From Comamonadaceae bacterium UBA4962 (GTDB lineage Bacteria; Pseudomonadota; Gammaproteobacteria; Burkholderiales; Burkholderiaceae_C), in contig DHAE01000023.1 in assembly GCA_002397315.1 (NCBI GenBank), forward strand, positions 292,193 through 356,192: a stretch of DNA of 64,000 nt. The letters run 5' to 3'. Of the stretch, positions 24,770 to 32,860 are shown piece after piece (position 1 is the first letter of the stretch; each line of letters opens with the position of its first letter). Made by a program: the position numbers and the translations under genes. The notes below the pieces were generated by a model. It searched no databases. It saw nothing but the letters and a program-made list of their open reading frames with translations, and had not been told where the DNA came from.

Positions 24770-24893
24770 CCGGATTGCCACGAAAAACCCAAGTCGCAAT
24801 ATCTTCCCGCGAAGTGAAGACGAGGCATCTGAAACATCCGATAAGACATATCTTCTGTAGTTGATGCATCCTCGTCTCGGTTCACCGTTCAAG

Positions 24894-26054
24894 TCACATG
24901 TTGCCGGCAGTGCGCAGCGCGTGTTCAAGATCTGCTATCAGCCGGGATGCATCCTCCACACCCACCGACAAGCGAACAATGCCGGTCTTGACCAAGCAGT
25001 GGCTACGCTTGGCTTGCTCGGCTTCGGGGTAGTACGCGGCAAGGCTGTGCACCCCGCCCCAGCTGGCGCCGATCTGGAACATGCCGAGCGCAGCAAAGAA
25101 TCGATGAACGGCCTCTTCGGAAGGCAGCGCCGGCACGAAGGAAAGCACGCAGCCCCCCCCGCTGAAGCTGGAGGCCCATCGTGCGTGACCACGATCGCCC
25201 GGCCTTGGCGGATACAACACCTCCCTCACGGCGTGGTGGCTGGCCAATGCCGAAGCCACTGCCAGCGCCGAGGCACACTGCCGCGCGTAGCGGAGTTCCA
25301 GGGTCTCCATCCCCCGCAGCGCGAGAAAGCAGTCTTCAGCGCTGACGGCCTGCCCCACGACGCTCTGCGCGGTCCGAAACGACTCGTAGAGCCCTCGGTC
25401 ATCGGTCGCAATGGTGCCGAGCAGCAGATCCGAATGGCCGCTGAGCAGTTTGGAGGCCGCTTCAACCACGATATCCACACCCGCCGGGACCGCCTGGAAT
25501 CCAAGGGGAGACGCCCAGCTGTTGTCGAGCACCGTCCTCACCCCCGCCTGCCGGGCCACCTTCACCACGGCGGGGATGTCCTGCATTTCCATGGTGATGG
25601 AGCCCGGAGACTCCATGAAGATCAGCTTCGTCTGCGGCCGGATCAGCGCTTGGATCTCGGCGCCGGCATGCGGGTCGAACGTCTCGTGCTGGATCCCGAA
25701 CCGCTGGAGGTAATCGCGGGCAAAAGTGCGCAGGGGACCGTAGGCCGAGTCAGCGATGAGCACATGGTCCCCGGCACTCAGCAGCGAGAGCGCGACAAGG
25801 CACAGAGCCGCCTGCCCGGAGGGCACGGCCACGCAATACCTTGCACCTTCGAGTTCGGCGACACGTTCTTCAAGGGCGCGCGTCGTAGGTGTTCCCGTCA
25901 CGCCATAGGTGTAGCCGTCGAATAGCCTCTCCTTGCGCGTCGTGAAGTCGGCGATGTTGTCAAAGAGCACTGTGGATGCGCGCCACACCGCGGGAGAGAG
26001 GCTGCGGAACGCCTTGTTCCGGTCTGCTGGAGCGATAGGGTCTTCAGGTGTCAT
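24894..26054 (-). CDS. Cystathionine beta-lyase-like PLP enzyme (Cys/Met metabolism family)
   Basis: A 386-residue fold-type I PLP enzyme of the Cys/Met metabolism family. SGQAAL (from Ser79) and the DNSW segment with Asp178 mark the cofactor pocket, and Lys202 in AASKLLSGHSD is the Schiff-base lysine. The loop YGVTGTPTT has Val where MetC and gamma-synthases often have the phosphate-binding Arg; a related non-Arg loop occurs in many bacterial beta-lyases. It probably cleaves cystathionine or another thioether with beta-elimination. It lies 81 bases upstream of the Bug binding-protein 3' end region on the same strand and may be cotranscribed with it. Confidence 0.83.
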   Translation of the reverse strand: MTPEDPIAPADRNKAFRSLSPAVWRASTVLFDNIADFTTRKERLFDGYTYGVTGTPTTRALEERVAELEGARYCVAVPSGQAALCLVALSLLSAGDHVLIADSAYGPLRTFARDYLQRFGIQHETFDPHAGAEIQALIRPQTKLIFMESPGSITMEMQDIPAVVKVARQAGVRTVLDNSWASPLGFQAVPAGVDIVVEAASKLLSGHSDLLLGTIATDDRGLYESFRTAQSVVGQAVSAEDCFLALRGMETLELRYARQCASALAVASALASHHAVREVLYPPRPGDRGHARWASSFSGGGCVLSFVPALPSEEAVHRFFAALGMFQIGASWGGVHSLAAYYPEAEQAKRSHCLVKTGIVRLSVGVEDASRLIADLEHALRTAGNM

Positions 26055-26135
26055 GTAGTGTGTCCAGGCCTGTGGCGAGCAGTGTCCCCAGGCGTTTTCA
26101 ACAGCGTGGCCGTCCCATGGAACGCGATGGCCATC

Positions 26136-27119
26136 TCATTCAGGCTTGATGCCCAGGCTCGCGACGACTTTCGCCCATTTGATGGACTCCGCCCGAATGA
26201 AGGCCTGCGTCTCATCGGGAGATCGGCTCGCCAGATTGATCGCGAGGCTGGAGATGCGCGACTGCACCCGTTTGTCGTTCAAGGACGTGGCCGCCGCCTT
26301 GTGCAAGGTCTCAATGGTGCGCTTCGGTGTTTTTGCGGGCACCACCAGTGCCCACCACTGCCCGAAGTCCATCTTGGTCAGCCCGAGTTCGCTCGCGCAA
26401 GGCACATTCGGCAGCTGAGGCGCACGCCGGTTGCCTGTGATCATCAGCGGGACGATCTTGCCCGCTCCCAGCATGGCGCTTGCACTGGCGAGCGTGCAGA
26501 AGTGGCCAGCCAACACACCGGCTGCCACGTCGGTCAGCGCAGGTGCAGATCCTTTATAAGGGACCATCTGAATCTGGATGGCTGTCTCCTGCGCATACAA
26601 GCCCGCAGCCAGATGGCTGATGCTCCCGGTGCCGCTCGTGGCAATACTGAGCGGCTCGGCAGCCTTCTTCGCATCGGCTACGAACTTCGGGTACTGGCCC
26701 GCCTGATACTTTTGCGCATCGACGAAAAAGATCAGCGGCGAATCGCCCAGCATGGACACCGCCGCCGTGTCGTTCATGATGTCGTAGGGCATCTTCTGGT
26801 AGATCGAGGGTGCGATAGCGTGCGCGAGCTCGATGACCGCAGCCGTGTATCCGTCTCCCGGAGACTTGACCATGGCATCCACGCCGAGGCGCCCCGCCGC
26901 ACCAGGGCGGTTGTCGGTGACCACCGGCTGGCCCAGCACGTCAGCCATGTTCTGGCCGACCGCGCGAGCCAGTAAGTCGGTACTGCCGCCCGCTGACCAA
27001 GGAACGATCAGCTTGACCGGGCGGTCCGGATATCCGCCCTGCGCCCGTGCGAGGGTCCACGGGAATATCGCTCCGGCCGACATTGCGGCGCACCCCCGCA
27101 AGAGAGGTCGACGAATCAT
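26136..27119 (-). CDS. Bug-family tripartite tricarboxylate transporter substrate-binding protein
   Basis: A 327-residue periplasmic binding protein of the Bug (TctC) family. The signal peptide ends at ARAQ (about residue 27) and begins with an Arg-Arg pair (IRRPLLRG) that may be a Tat signal. Mature-domain markers are YPDRPVKLIVPWSAGGSTD, DNRPGAAG and VPYKGSAPALTDV. These proteins bind carboxylates or similar small molecules; the matching membrane subunits are not nearby, as is common in Burkholderiales. GGAAGGA precedes the ATG. It is divergent from a LysR gene, which may sense the same ligand. Confidence 0.87.
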   Translation of the reverse strand: MIRRPLLRGCAAMSAGAIFPWTLARAQGGYPDRPVKLIVPWSAGGSTDLLARAVGQNMADVLGQPVVTDNRPGAAGRLGVDAMVKSPGDGYTAAVIELAHAIAPSIYQKMPYDIMNDTAAVSMLGDSPLIFFVDAQKYQAGQYPKFVADAKKAAEPLSIATSGTGSISHLAAGLYAQETAIQIQMVPYKGSAPALTDVAAGVLAGHFCTLASASAMLGAGKIVPLMITGNRRAPQLPNVPCASELGLTKMDFGQWWALVVPAKTPKRTIETLHKAAATSLNDKRVQSRISSLAINLASRSPDETQAFIRAESIKWAKVVASLGIKPE

Positions 27120-27282
27120 GGATGGATCCTTCCAATTGTCATTGTTTGCGCTGCACGCGCATTCGAACCAGCCCGTCCTTCGACATCGCAGCCGGTGCCT
27201 GACAAGAACTTTAGAATTCGATCCGATAACAATCAATGATCCACGCAAAGCACTCCATGTCAAAAGCTGATATGTCAAACCG

Positions 27283-28185
27283 ATGAACTTCCGTCAAATT
27301 GAGGCGTTCAGGGCGGTGATGAGTGCTGGCTCTGCGTCACGTGCCGCGGACCTGCTTCAGGTCACGCAGCCGGCGATCAGCCGCAGCATTGCAGAGTTGG
27401 AAAAGGACATGGGCTTCCAGCTGTTCGACAGAGTCCGTGGCCGCCTCGTGCCCACGGCGGAAGCGCATCTGTTCTTTCGCGACGTTGAATCGACTTTCCA
27501 GGGTCTGGACAGGCTGCGCATGAGTGCGGCGCGTATCCGGGACTTCGGGACGGGGGACATTCGAATCGCCAGCCTGGCAGCGATGGGCTCGACCCTGGTC
27601 CCGCGCGCGCTGCGGCTCTTTCGGGAGCGACATCCCTCGATAGCGGTCACGTTGCAAGTGGCCGGCTCGTCCACCGTCCGGGAGTTGGTGATGAGCAGCC
27701 GCTTCGACGTGGGCCTGGTTGCGGACGAGATCGACGTAGCGGGCCTGGAGCACCAACTGTTCGCCACACCCAAAGCAGTGTGTGCCATGCCGATCGGACA
27801 CAGGCTGTGCGAGCGCAAAGTCGTGACGCCAGCGGACCTGCACGAGGAACAGTTCATCGCCTTGTCGCCGGAGGACACTGTGCGCCGACGACTCGAGAAG
27901 ATCTTCGAAACAAGCAATGTCCGGCCCAGAGTCGTCGCTGAAACACCGAACTCTTCGACCGTGTGCGCGCTTGCCATGGAAGGTTTGGGCGTCGGCTTGG
28001 TGAACCCGTATGCCACCGATGGCTTCGGCCCGAGCAGGCTGGTTTTTCGCCCCTTCTCCGCAGCAGTTCACTTCCGCACGCTGCTGATCTTTCGCCCAGA
28101 TCTACCGAAGTCGCGCATCGTGCGCGATCTTGCCTCCTGCCTTCTGGAAGCACGCAATGCGAGAGCTGAACGGCTCGGCAATTGA
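27283..28185 (+). CDS. LysR-family transcriptional regulator
   Basis: A 300-residue LysR regulator with a standard N-terminal winged helix-turn-helix (FRQIEAFRAVMSAGSASRAA ... ISRSIAELEKDMGFQLF) and a two-lobed effector domain. It is divergent from the Bug binding protein across 163 bases, with AT-rich sequence around 27210-27280, the expected layout for a regulator of that gene and possibly of the downstream beta-lyase. Its GC is lower than the window average, like the two genes it faces. The effector is unknown. Confidence 0.85.
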   Translation: MNFRQIEAFRAVMSAGSASRAADLLQVTQPAISRSIAELEKDMGFQLFDRVRGRLVPTAEAHLFFRDVESTFQGLDRLRMSAARIRDFGTGDIRIASLAAMGSTLVPRALRLFRERHPSIAVTLQVAGSSTVRELVMSSRFDVGLVADEIDVAGLEHQLFATPKAVCAMPIGHRLCERKVVTPADLHEEQFIALSPEDTVRRRLEKIFETSNVRPRVVAETPNSSTVCALAMEGLGVGLVNPYATDGFGPSRLVFRPFSAAVHFRTLLIFRPDLPKSRIVRDLASCLLEARNARAERLGN

Positions 28186-28281
28186 ACAGTCCACCGATGA
28201 TCTTCGCAGGGCGGCACCCACCGCGACAGTTCGCTTCACCGGCAAAACCTCGCAGTGGCGGCTCGAATCTTGGGCGCTTCG

Positions 28282-28303
28282 CCGGTGGGAGGATTCCTAC
28301 CGG
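28282..28303. terminator. Hairpin between convergent LysR and glmS genes
   Basis: Arms CCGGTGGGA and TCCTACCGG (one G-T type mismatch) with a 4-base loop form a stable stem 20 bases past the glmS stop codon. Outer bases (GCTTC ... GAAGC) extend the symmetry. There is no T tract, so it could stabilise the 3' end or be a REP-like element. Confidence 0.4.
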
Positions 28304-28323
28304 CCCGATCGGCGGAAGCCCCC

Positions 28324-30213
28324 TCACTCCACCGTCACGCTCTTCGCCAGATTCCGCGGCTTGTCCACGTCCGTGCCGCGCGCACAGGCCGTGTGGTATG
28401 CCAGCAATTGCAGCGGCACCACGTGCAGGATGGGGCTGAGCGCGCCGTAGTTCTCCGGCATGCGGATCACGTGCATGCCGTCGGAGGTGTCGATGTTGGT
28501 CTTGGCATCGGCCAGCACGTAGAGCACGCCGCCGCGGGCGCGCACTTCCTGCAGGTTGCTCTTGAGCTTTTCCAGCAGTTCGTCGTTGGGCGCCACGGTG
28601 ACCACCGGCATGCTGCTGGTCACCAGCGCCAGGGGGCCGTGCTTGAGTTCGCCGGCCGGGTAGGCCTCGGCGTGGATGTAGCTGATTTCCTTGAGCTTGA
28701 GCGCGCCTTCCAGGGCGATGGGGTAGTGCACGCCGCGGCCCAGGAACAGGGCGTTCTCCATCTTCGCGAAGTCCTCGGCCCAGCTGATGATCTGCGGCTC
28801 GAGCGCGAGCACGCCCTGCAGCGCCACGGGCAGATGGCGCATGGCCTGCAGGTGGCGCGCCTCCTGCTCTTCGGTCAGGCGGCCGCGCGCCTGGGCCAGC
28901 GCCAGCGTGAGCAGGAACAGGCCCGCGAGCTGGGTGGTGAAGGCCTTGGTGGAGGCCACGCCGATCTCCACGCCCGCGCGGGTGATGTAGGCCAGCTTGC
29001 ATTCGCGCACCATGGCGCTGGTGGAGACGTTGCAGATGGTCAGCGTGTGCTGCATGCCCAGGCCCTGGGCATGGCGCAGCGCGGCCAGGGTGTCGGCGGT
29101 CTCGCCGGACTGGCTGATCGTCACCACCAGCGCGCGCGGGTTCGGCACGCTGGTGCGGTAGCGGTACTCGCTCGCCACTTCCACCTGCGTGGGAATGCCG
29201 GCGATGGATTCGAGCCAGTACTTGGCGGTGCAGCCGCTGTAGTAGCTGGTGCCGCAGGCCAGGATCAGCACGGAATCGACTTCCTTGAACACGCGCCAGG
29301 CCGAGGTGCCGTCGGCGCCGTCGAAGAGTTCCGGCGCCACGCCGCGCACGCCTTCCAGCGTGTCGCCGATGGCGCGCGGCTGCTCGAAGATCTCCTTCTG
29401 CATGTAGTGGCGGTACGGGCCCAGCTCGGCCGCGCCGCTGTGGGCCAGCACGGTGCGCACCGGGCGGCTCGCCGGGTCCAGGGGCTGGCCGTCCTTGCCG
29501 GCGATCCAGTAGCGGCCCAGTTGCAGGTCCACCAGGTCGCCTTCTTCCAGGTACACGATCTGGTCGGTGACGCCGGCCAGCGCCATCGCATCGCTCGCCA
29601 GGAAATGCTCGCCCTCGCCCACGCCGAGGATCAGCGGGGAGCCGGCGCGCGCGCCCACCACGCGGTGGGGCTCGTCCTTGTGGATCACGGCGATCGCGTA
29701 GGCACCATGCAGTTCGGCCACGGCGGCGCGCACGGCCTGGAACAGGTCGCCGCTGTAGTGGCTGTCCACGAGGTGGGCGATCACCTCGGTGTCCGTCTGG
29801 CTGGTGAACACGTAGCCCCGGGCCTGCAGCGATGCACGCAGCGCTTCATGGTTCTCGATGATGCCGTTGTGCACCAGCGCGACGCGGCCCAGGCGCAGGG
29901 GCTCGTCCGGGCCGGAGCCGTGGCTGAAGTGCGGGTGCGCGTTGTGCACCGCCGGCGCGCCGTGGGTGGCCCAGCGCGTGTGGGCGATGCCGGTGGCGCC
30001 TTCGACATGTTCGGTGCGCACCTGCTCCAGCAGTTCCGCCACGCGCGCCGTGCTGCGGGCACGGCGCAGGCCGCCGGTGGGCGTGGTGCCCAGGCTGGCG
30101 TCGTGGATCGCCACGCCGCAGGAGTCGTAGCCCCGGTACTCCAGGCGCTGCAGGCCTTGCACGAGGATGGGAACGATGTTGCGCGTGGAGACCGCGCCGA
30201 CGATGCCGCACAT
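28324..30213 (-). CDS. glmS: Glutamine--fructose-6-phosphate aminotransferase (isomerizing)
   Basis: A 629-residue enzyme making glucosamine-6-phosphate, the first step to UDP-GlcNAc for peptidoglycan and LPS. It starts MCGIVGA, so Cys2 becomes the N-terminal nucleophile of the glutaminase domain (to about 240), with LEYRGYDSCG and HTRWATHG. Two SIS domains follow (CGTSYYSG near 320, SQSGETADTL near 365), and the C-terminal PRNLAKSVTVE is the conserved isomerase lid end. It is complete and divergent from an Lrp-type regulator. A pathway partner, glmU, lies 2.6 kb away. No GlmS ribozyme is evident in the short leader. Confidence 0.97.
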   Translation of the reverse strand: MCGIVGAVSTRNIVPILVQGLQRLEYRGYDSCGVAIHDASLGTTPTGGLRRARSTARVAELLEQVRTEHVEGATGIAHTRWATHGAPAVHNAHPHFSHGSGPDEPLRLGRVALVHNGIIENHEALRASLQARGYVFTSQTDTEVIAHLVDSHYSGDLFQAVRAAVAELHGAYAIAVIHKDEPHRVVGARAGSPLILGVGEGEHFLASDAMALAGVTDQIVYLEEGDLVDLQLGRYWIAGKDGQPLDPASRPVRTVLAHSGAAELGPYRHYMQKEIFEQPRAIGDTLEGVRGVAPELFDGADGTSAWRVFKEVDSVLILACGTSYYSGCTAKYWLESIAGIPTQVEVASEYRYRTSVPNPRALVVTISQSGETADTLAALRHAQGLGMQHTLTICNVSTSAMVRECKLAYITRAGVEIGVASTKAFTTQLAGLFLLTLALAQARGRLTEEQEARHLQAMRHLPVALQGVLALEPQIISWAEDFAKMENALFLGRGVHYPIALEGALKLKEISYIHAEAYPAGELKHGPLALVTSSMPVVTVAPNDELLEKLKSNLQEVRARGGVLYVLADAKTNIDTSDGMHVIRMPENYGALSPILHVVPLQLLAYHTACARGTDVDKPRNLAKSVTVE

Positions 30214-30331
30214 GGTGGAGGTCCTTCAGGGATGGGGTCGGTAAGAGGAAAGGGGTCGACTGGAGAGAAACGGGTGCCATCGTAGGCACGCGTCCGTAAA
30301 ATTTCAGATCGATTTCTAACGATGATTGGAC

Positions 30332-30365
30332 TTTTATTTCGTGTATTTTTGATGGAGAAATAAAA
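30332..30365. promoter_or_regulatory. Inverted repeat upstream of Lrp-type gene
   Basis: Arms TTTTATTTC (30332-30340) and GAAATAAAA (30357-30365) are a perfect 9-bp dyad with a 16-base spacer in the AT-rich 171-base gap between glmS and the Lrp/AsnC gene, ending 19 bases before its start codon. Lrp-family proteins often autoregulate from such sites. Confidence 0.5.
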
Positions 30366-30384
30366 TTTCATCTATAACCGATTC

Positions 30385-30876
30385 ATGGAATCCATAGACC
30401 TCGACGCCACCGATCTGCGCCTGCTTGATCTGCTGCAGACCGACGCCAGCCTGAGCAACCAGGCGCTGGCGGAACTCGCGCACGTCTCGCCGCCGACCTG
30501 CCTGCGCCGCATCAAGCGCCTGCACGATCTCGGGCTGGTGGAACGCCAGGTCGCCATCCTGCGGCCCGACCGGCTGGCGCTGCTGCAGGGCCACGGGCTG
30601 ACGGCCTTCGTCGAAGTGACGCTCGACCGCCAGGGAGCGGAAATGCTGGAGGCCTTCGAGGCGCGGGCCGTGGCCGACGGGGCGGTGCAGCAGTGCTGGC
30701 GCGTGGCGCCGGGCCCGGACTTCATGCTGGTGGTCCACACCCCGGACATGCCCGGCTATCTGGCGCTCACCCAGCGGCTCTTCACGGGGGATGCGAACGT
30801 GCGCAACGTGAAGGCGTTCTTCGGCGTCAAGCGTGCCAAATTCGATACGCGCGTTCCCATCGTGCGCAGCGCTTGA
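30385..30876 (+). CDS. Lrp/AsnC-family transcriptional regulator
   Basis: A 163-residue feast/famine regulator. The N-terminal helix-turn-helix covers about 6-65 (DLRLLDLLQTDASLSNQALAEL, then SPPTCLRRIKRLHDLGLV), followed by a RAM/AsnC ligand-binding domain with the GPDFMLVVHTPDMPGYL segment. It probably binds an amino acid and acts as an octamer. The diguanylate cyclase gene starts 8 bases after its stop codon, so the two are translationally close. The 5' gap carries a perfect dyad that may be its own operator. Confidence 0.88.
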   Translation: MESIDLDATDLRLLDLLQTDASLSNQALAELAHVSPPTCLRRIKRLHDLGLVERQVAILRPDRLALLQGHGLTAFVEVTLDRQGAEMLEAFEARAVADGAVQQCWRVAPGPDFMLVVHTPDMPGYLALTQRLFTGDANVRNVKAFFGVKRAKFDTRVPIVRSA

Positions 30877-30883
30877 AAGGACA

Positions 30884-32005
30884 ATGCAGGCACAGACGAC
30901 ACCCGGTGCCTCGGCGCCGGGCCATACGGTAGAGTCGAACGGGCCACTTCAACACTTTCCAGCTTCGATGGGCACTGCCAAGCATCCGCTGCGCCAACGC
31001 ATCTACCCCCTGCGCGTCCTGGGCATGGGGCTCGGCGGCATTGCCGTGGCGACGGTGCTGTGGGAGCATGGCGCCTCGCGGGCGGAGTGGGCATTCGCCG
31101 TATTCGTCACGCTGGTGTGGCCGCATGCGGCCTTCGTGCTGGCGGGCCGCAGCGCCGACCCCTACCGGGCCGAGATCCGCAATCTGCTGGGAGATTCGGC
31201 GCTGGTGGGAGCGCTGGTGCCTCTCATGCATTTCGATCTGCTGCCCAGCCTGCTGCTGTGCCTGCTGACGATGCAGGACAAAGTCGCCTGCGGCGTCAAG
31301 GGACTGTGGGCGCGCTCGCTGCCGGGCATGGCGATCGCCGGGCTGGCCAGCGCCGCGGCCACGGGCCTGCAGTTCGATCCGCACAGCTCGATGGCGGTCA
31401 TCCTGGCCTGCATACCCGTCATGGTGCTGCATTCGCTGTCCGTGAGCGTGGCGAGCTACCGGCTGATCCGCAAGGTGTCCCACCAGAACGAGCAACTCGA
31501 AGAGCTGCGGCGCATCGACGCGCTCACGGGCCTGTACGGCCGCGGCCATTGGCAGGAACAGGCGGAGGCCGCGCTGGGCCGCTTCCATGCCGGCAGCGCA
31601 CCCACCAGCCTGGTGATGCTGGACATCGACCACTTCAAGGACATCAACGACCGCTGGGGGCACAGCGTGGGCGACGAGGTGATCCGGGCGGTGGCTCGCG
31701 TGGTGCGTGCCAACGTGCGTGCCACCGACTGCGCCGGCCGCTATGGCGGCGACGAGTTCGCGATCATCATGCCGGGCCAGGATTGCACGGCGGCCCGGGC
31801 GGTGGCCGAGCGCATCCGCACGCAGGCGCAGGAGGCACGCGTGCAGGGCATGCCGCATCTGCAGTTCACCTGCAGCATCGGCATCGCCTCCATGGACACC
31901 GCGCACCTCCGCGTGCGGGACTGGGTGGATGCGGCCGATGCGGCGCTCTACCAGGCCAAGCGCCACGGGCGCAACGGCATCGCGCTCGGCGCGCACACGC
32001 CCTGA
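30884..32005 (+). CDS. MASE2-GGDEF diguanylate cyclase
   Basis: A 373-residue integral-membrane diguanylate cyclase of the AdrA (DgcC) type. An N-terminal MASE2 sensor region (about 30-195, starting RIYPLRVLGMGLGGI) has several membrane helices. A short linker leads to the GGDEF domain, with DALTGLYGRGHW, DIDHFKDINDRWGH and the intact active-site RYGGDEFAI. The RxxD inhibitory site is not apparent in the residues before the GGDEF motif. AAAGGA precedes the ATG. It would convert two GTP to cyclic di-GMP and promote sessile behaviour. Confidence 0.9.
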   Translation: MQAQTTPGASAPGHTVESNGPLQHFPASMGTAKHPLRQRIYPLRVLGMGLGGIAVATVLWEHGASRAEWAFAVFVTLVWPHAAFVLAGRSADPYRAEIRNLLGDSALVGALVPLMHFDLLPSLLLCLLTMQDKVACGVKGLWARSLPGMAIAGLASAAATGLQFDPHSSMAVILACIPVMVLHSLSVSVASYRLIRKVSHQNEQLEELRRIDALTGLYGRGHWQEQAEAALGRFHAGSAPTSLVMLDIDHFKDINDRWGHSVGDEVIRAVARVVRANVRATDCAGRYGGDEFAIIMPGQDCTAARAVAERIRTQAQEARVQGMPHLQFTCSIGIASMDTAHLRVRDWVDAADAALYQAKRHGRNGIALGAHTP

Positions 32006-32014
32006 GGAAACGGC

Positions 32015-32860
32015 TCAGATCCCCGGCAGCCGAGCGCCGCCGGCAGGCCAGGCCAGCACGACGGTGCAGCCTTCGCCGGGCACCGCGTCGATGCCGATGC
32101 GCCCGCGGTGGCGCTGCATGATCGCGCGCGCCTTGGCGAGGCCCACGCCCATGCCGTCGAAATCCGCATCGCGGTGCAGGCGCTGGAACACGCCGAACAG
32201 CATGCCGGCACGCGCCGGATCGAAACCCGTGCCGTTGTCGCGCACCGTCAACCGGGCCGATCCGTCCTCGTCCACGCCACCATCGATCTCGACGACGGCC
32301 GGTGCGCGGTCGCGCGTGAACTTGAGCGCGTTGCCGAGCAGTTCAGTGAACAGTTGGCCCAACAGCGCGGCATCGCCCGCCACCGTCGGCAGGCCGGGGG
32401 CGATGCGCCACTCCACGCTGCGGCCGGGCGCCGCGCCGGCGAGGGCGGACGGCATGCCCGCCAGCAGTTCGTTCAGGTCCACCGGCGCCCAATGCAGCGG
32501 CGCGCGGGCGATGCGCGAGAGCGCGAGCAGGCCGTCGAGCATCCGGCCCATGCGGCGCGACGCCTGGTCCATCGTGCCCAGAAAGCTGCAGGCCTCCTCG
32601 CGCGCGTCGGCGGGCAGGCCCTGGGCCTCGTCCTCGACCAGTTCCCGCACCAGCGGGCCGAAGGACACGATGTGCCGCAGCGGCGCGCGCAGATCGTGGG
32701 AGACCGCGTGCAAGAACGCGTCGTGCGCGGCCGCCATGTCGGCCAGCGCCCGGTCGCGCTCGGCCAGCAGCGCGCGCAACGCGGGCGCATCCAGGCCGTC
32801 GTACGGGGACGGCTCCGGCCTGGGCTGCCCGGCGGCGTCGGCACGATGCTCCTGCGTCAT
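32015..32860 (-). CDS. Sensor histidine kinase without input domain
   Basis: A 281-residue soluble histidine kinase. A short N-terminal charged helix leads to the dimerisation/phosphoacceptor region with His55 in HAVSHDLRAPLRH, then an HATPase domain with the N box (LFTELLGNALKFT), G1 (DNGTGFDP) and G2 (GMGVGLAKARAI) motifs. No membrane helix, PAS or GAF domain is visible, and no response regulator is adjacent. Its ATG overlaps the glmU stop codon by four bases (ATGA), indicating translational coupling to a cell-wall precursor gene. Its closest relatives are phytochrome-type HisKA kinases, so truncation of a larger kinase is possible. Confidence 0.87.
   Translation of the reverse strand: MTQEHRADAAGQPRPEPSPYDGLDAPALRALLAERDRALADMAAAHDAFLHAVSHDLRAPLRHIVSFGPLVRELVEDEAQGLPADAREEACSFLGTMDQASRRMGRMLDGLLALSRIARAPLHWAPVDLNELLAGMPSALAGAAPGRSVEWRIAPGLPTVAGDAALLGQLFTELLGNALKFTRDRAPAVVEIDGGVDEDGSARLTVRDNGTGFDPARAGMLFGVFQRLHRDADFDGMGVGLAKARAIMQRHRGRIGIDAVPGEGCTVVLAWPAGGARLPGI

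Noticed and set aside
24861..25925. A 354-codon plus-strand frame opposite the MetC-like gene
   Set aside because: No domain, Arg/His/Gly-rich; the minus strand carries the intact PLP enzyme.
28255..30285. A 676-codon frame opposite glmS
   Set aside because: Antisense shadow of glmS with no recognisable domain.
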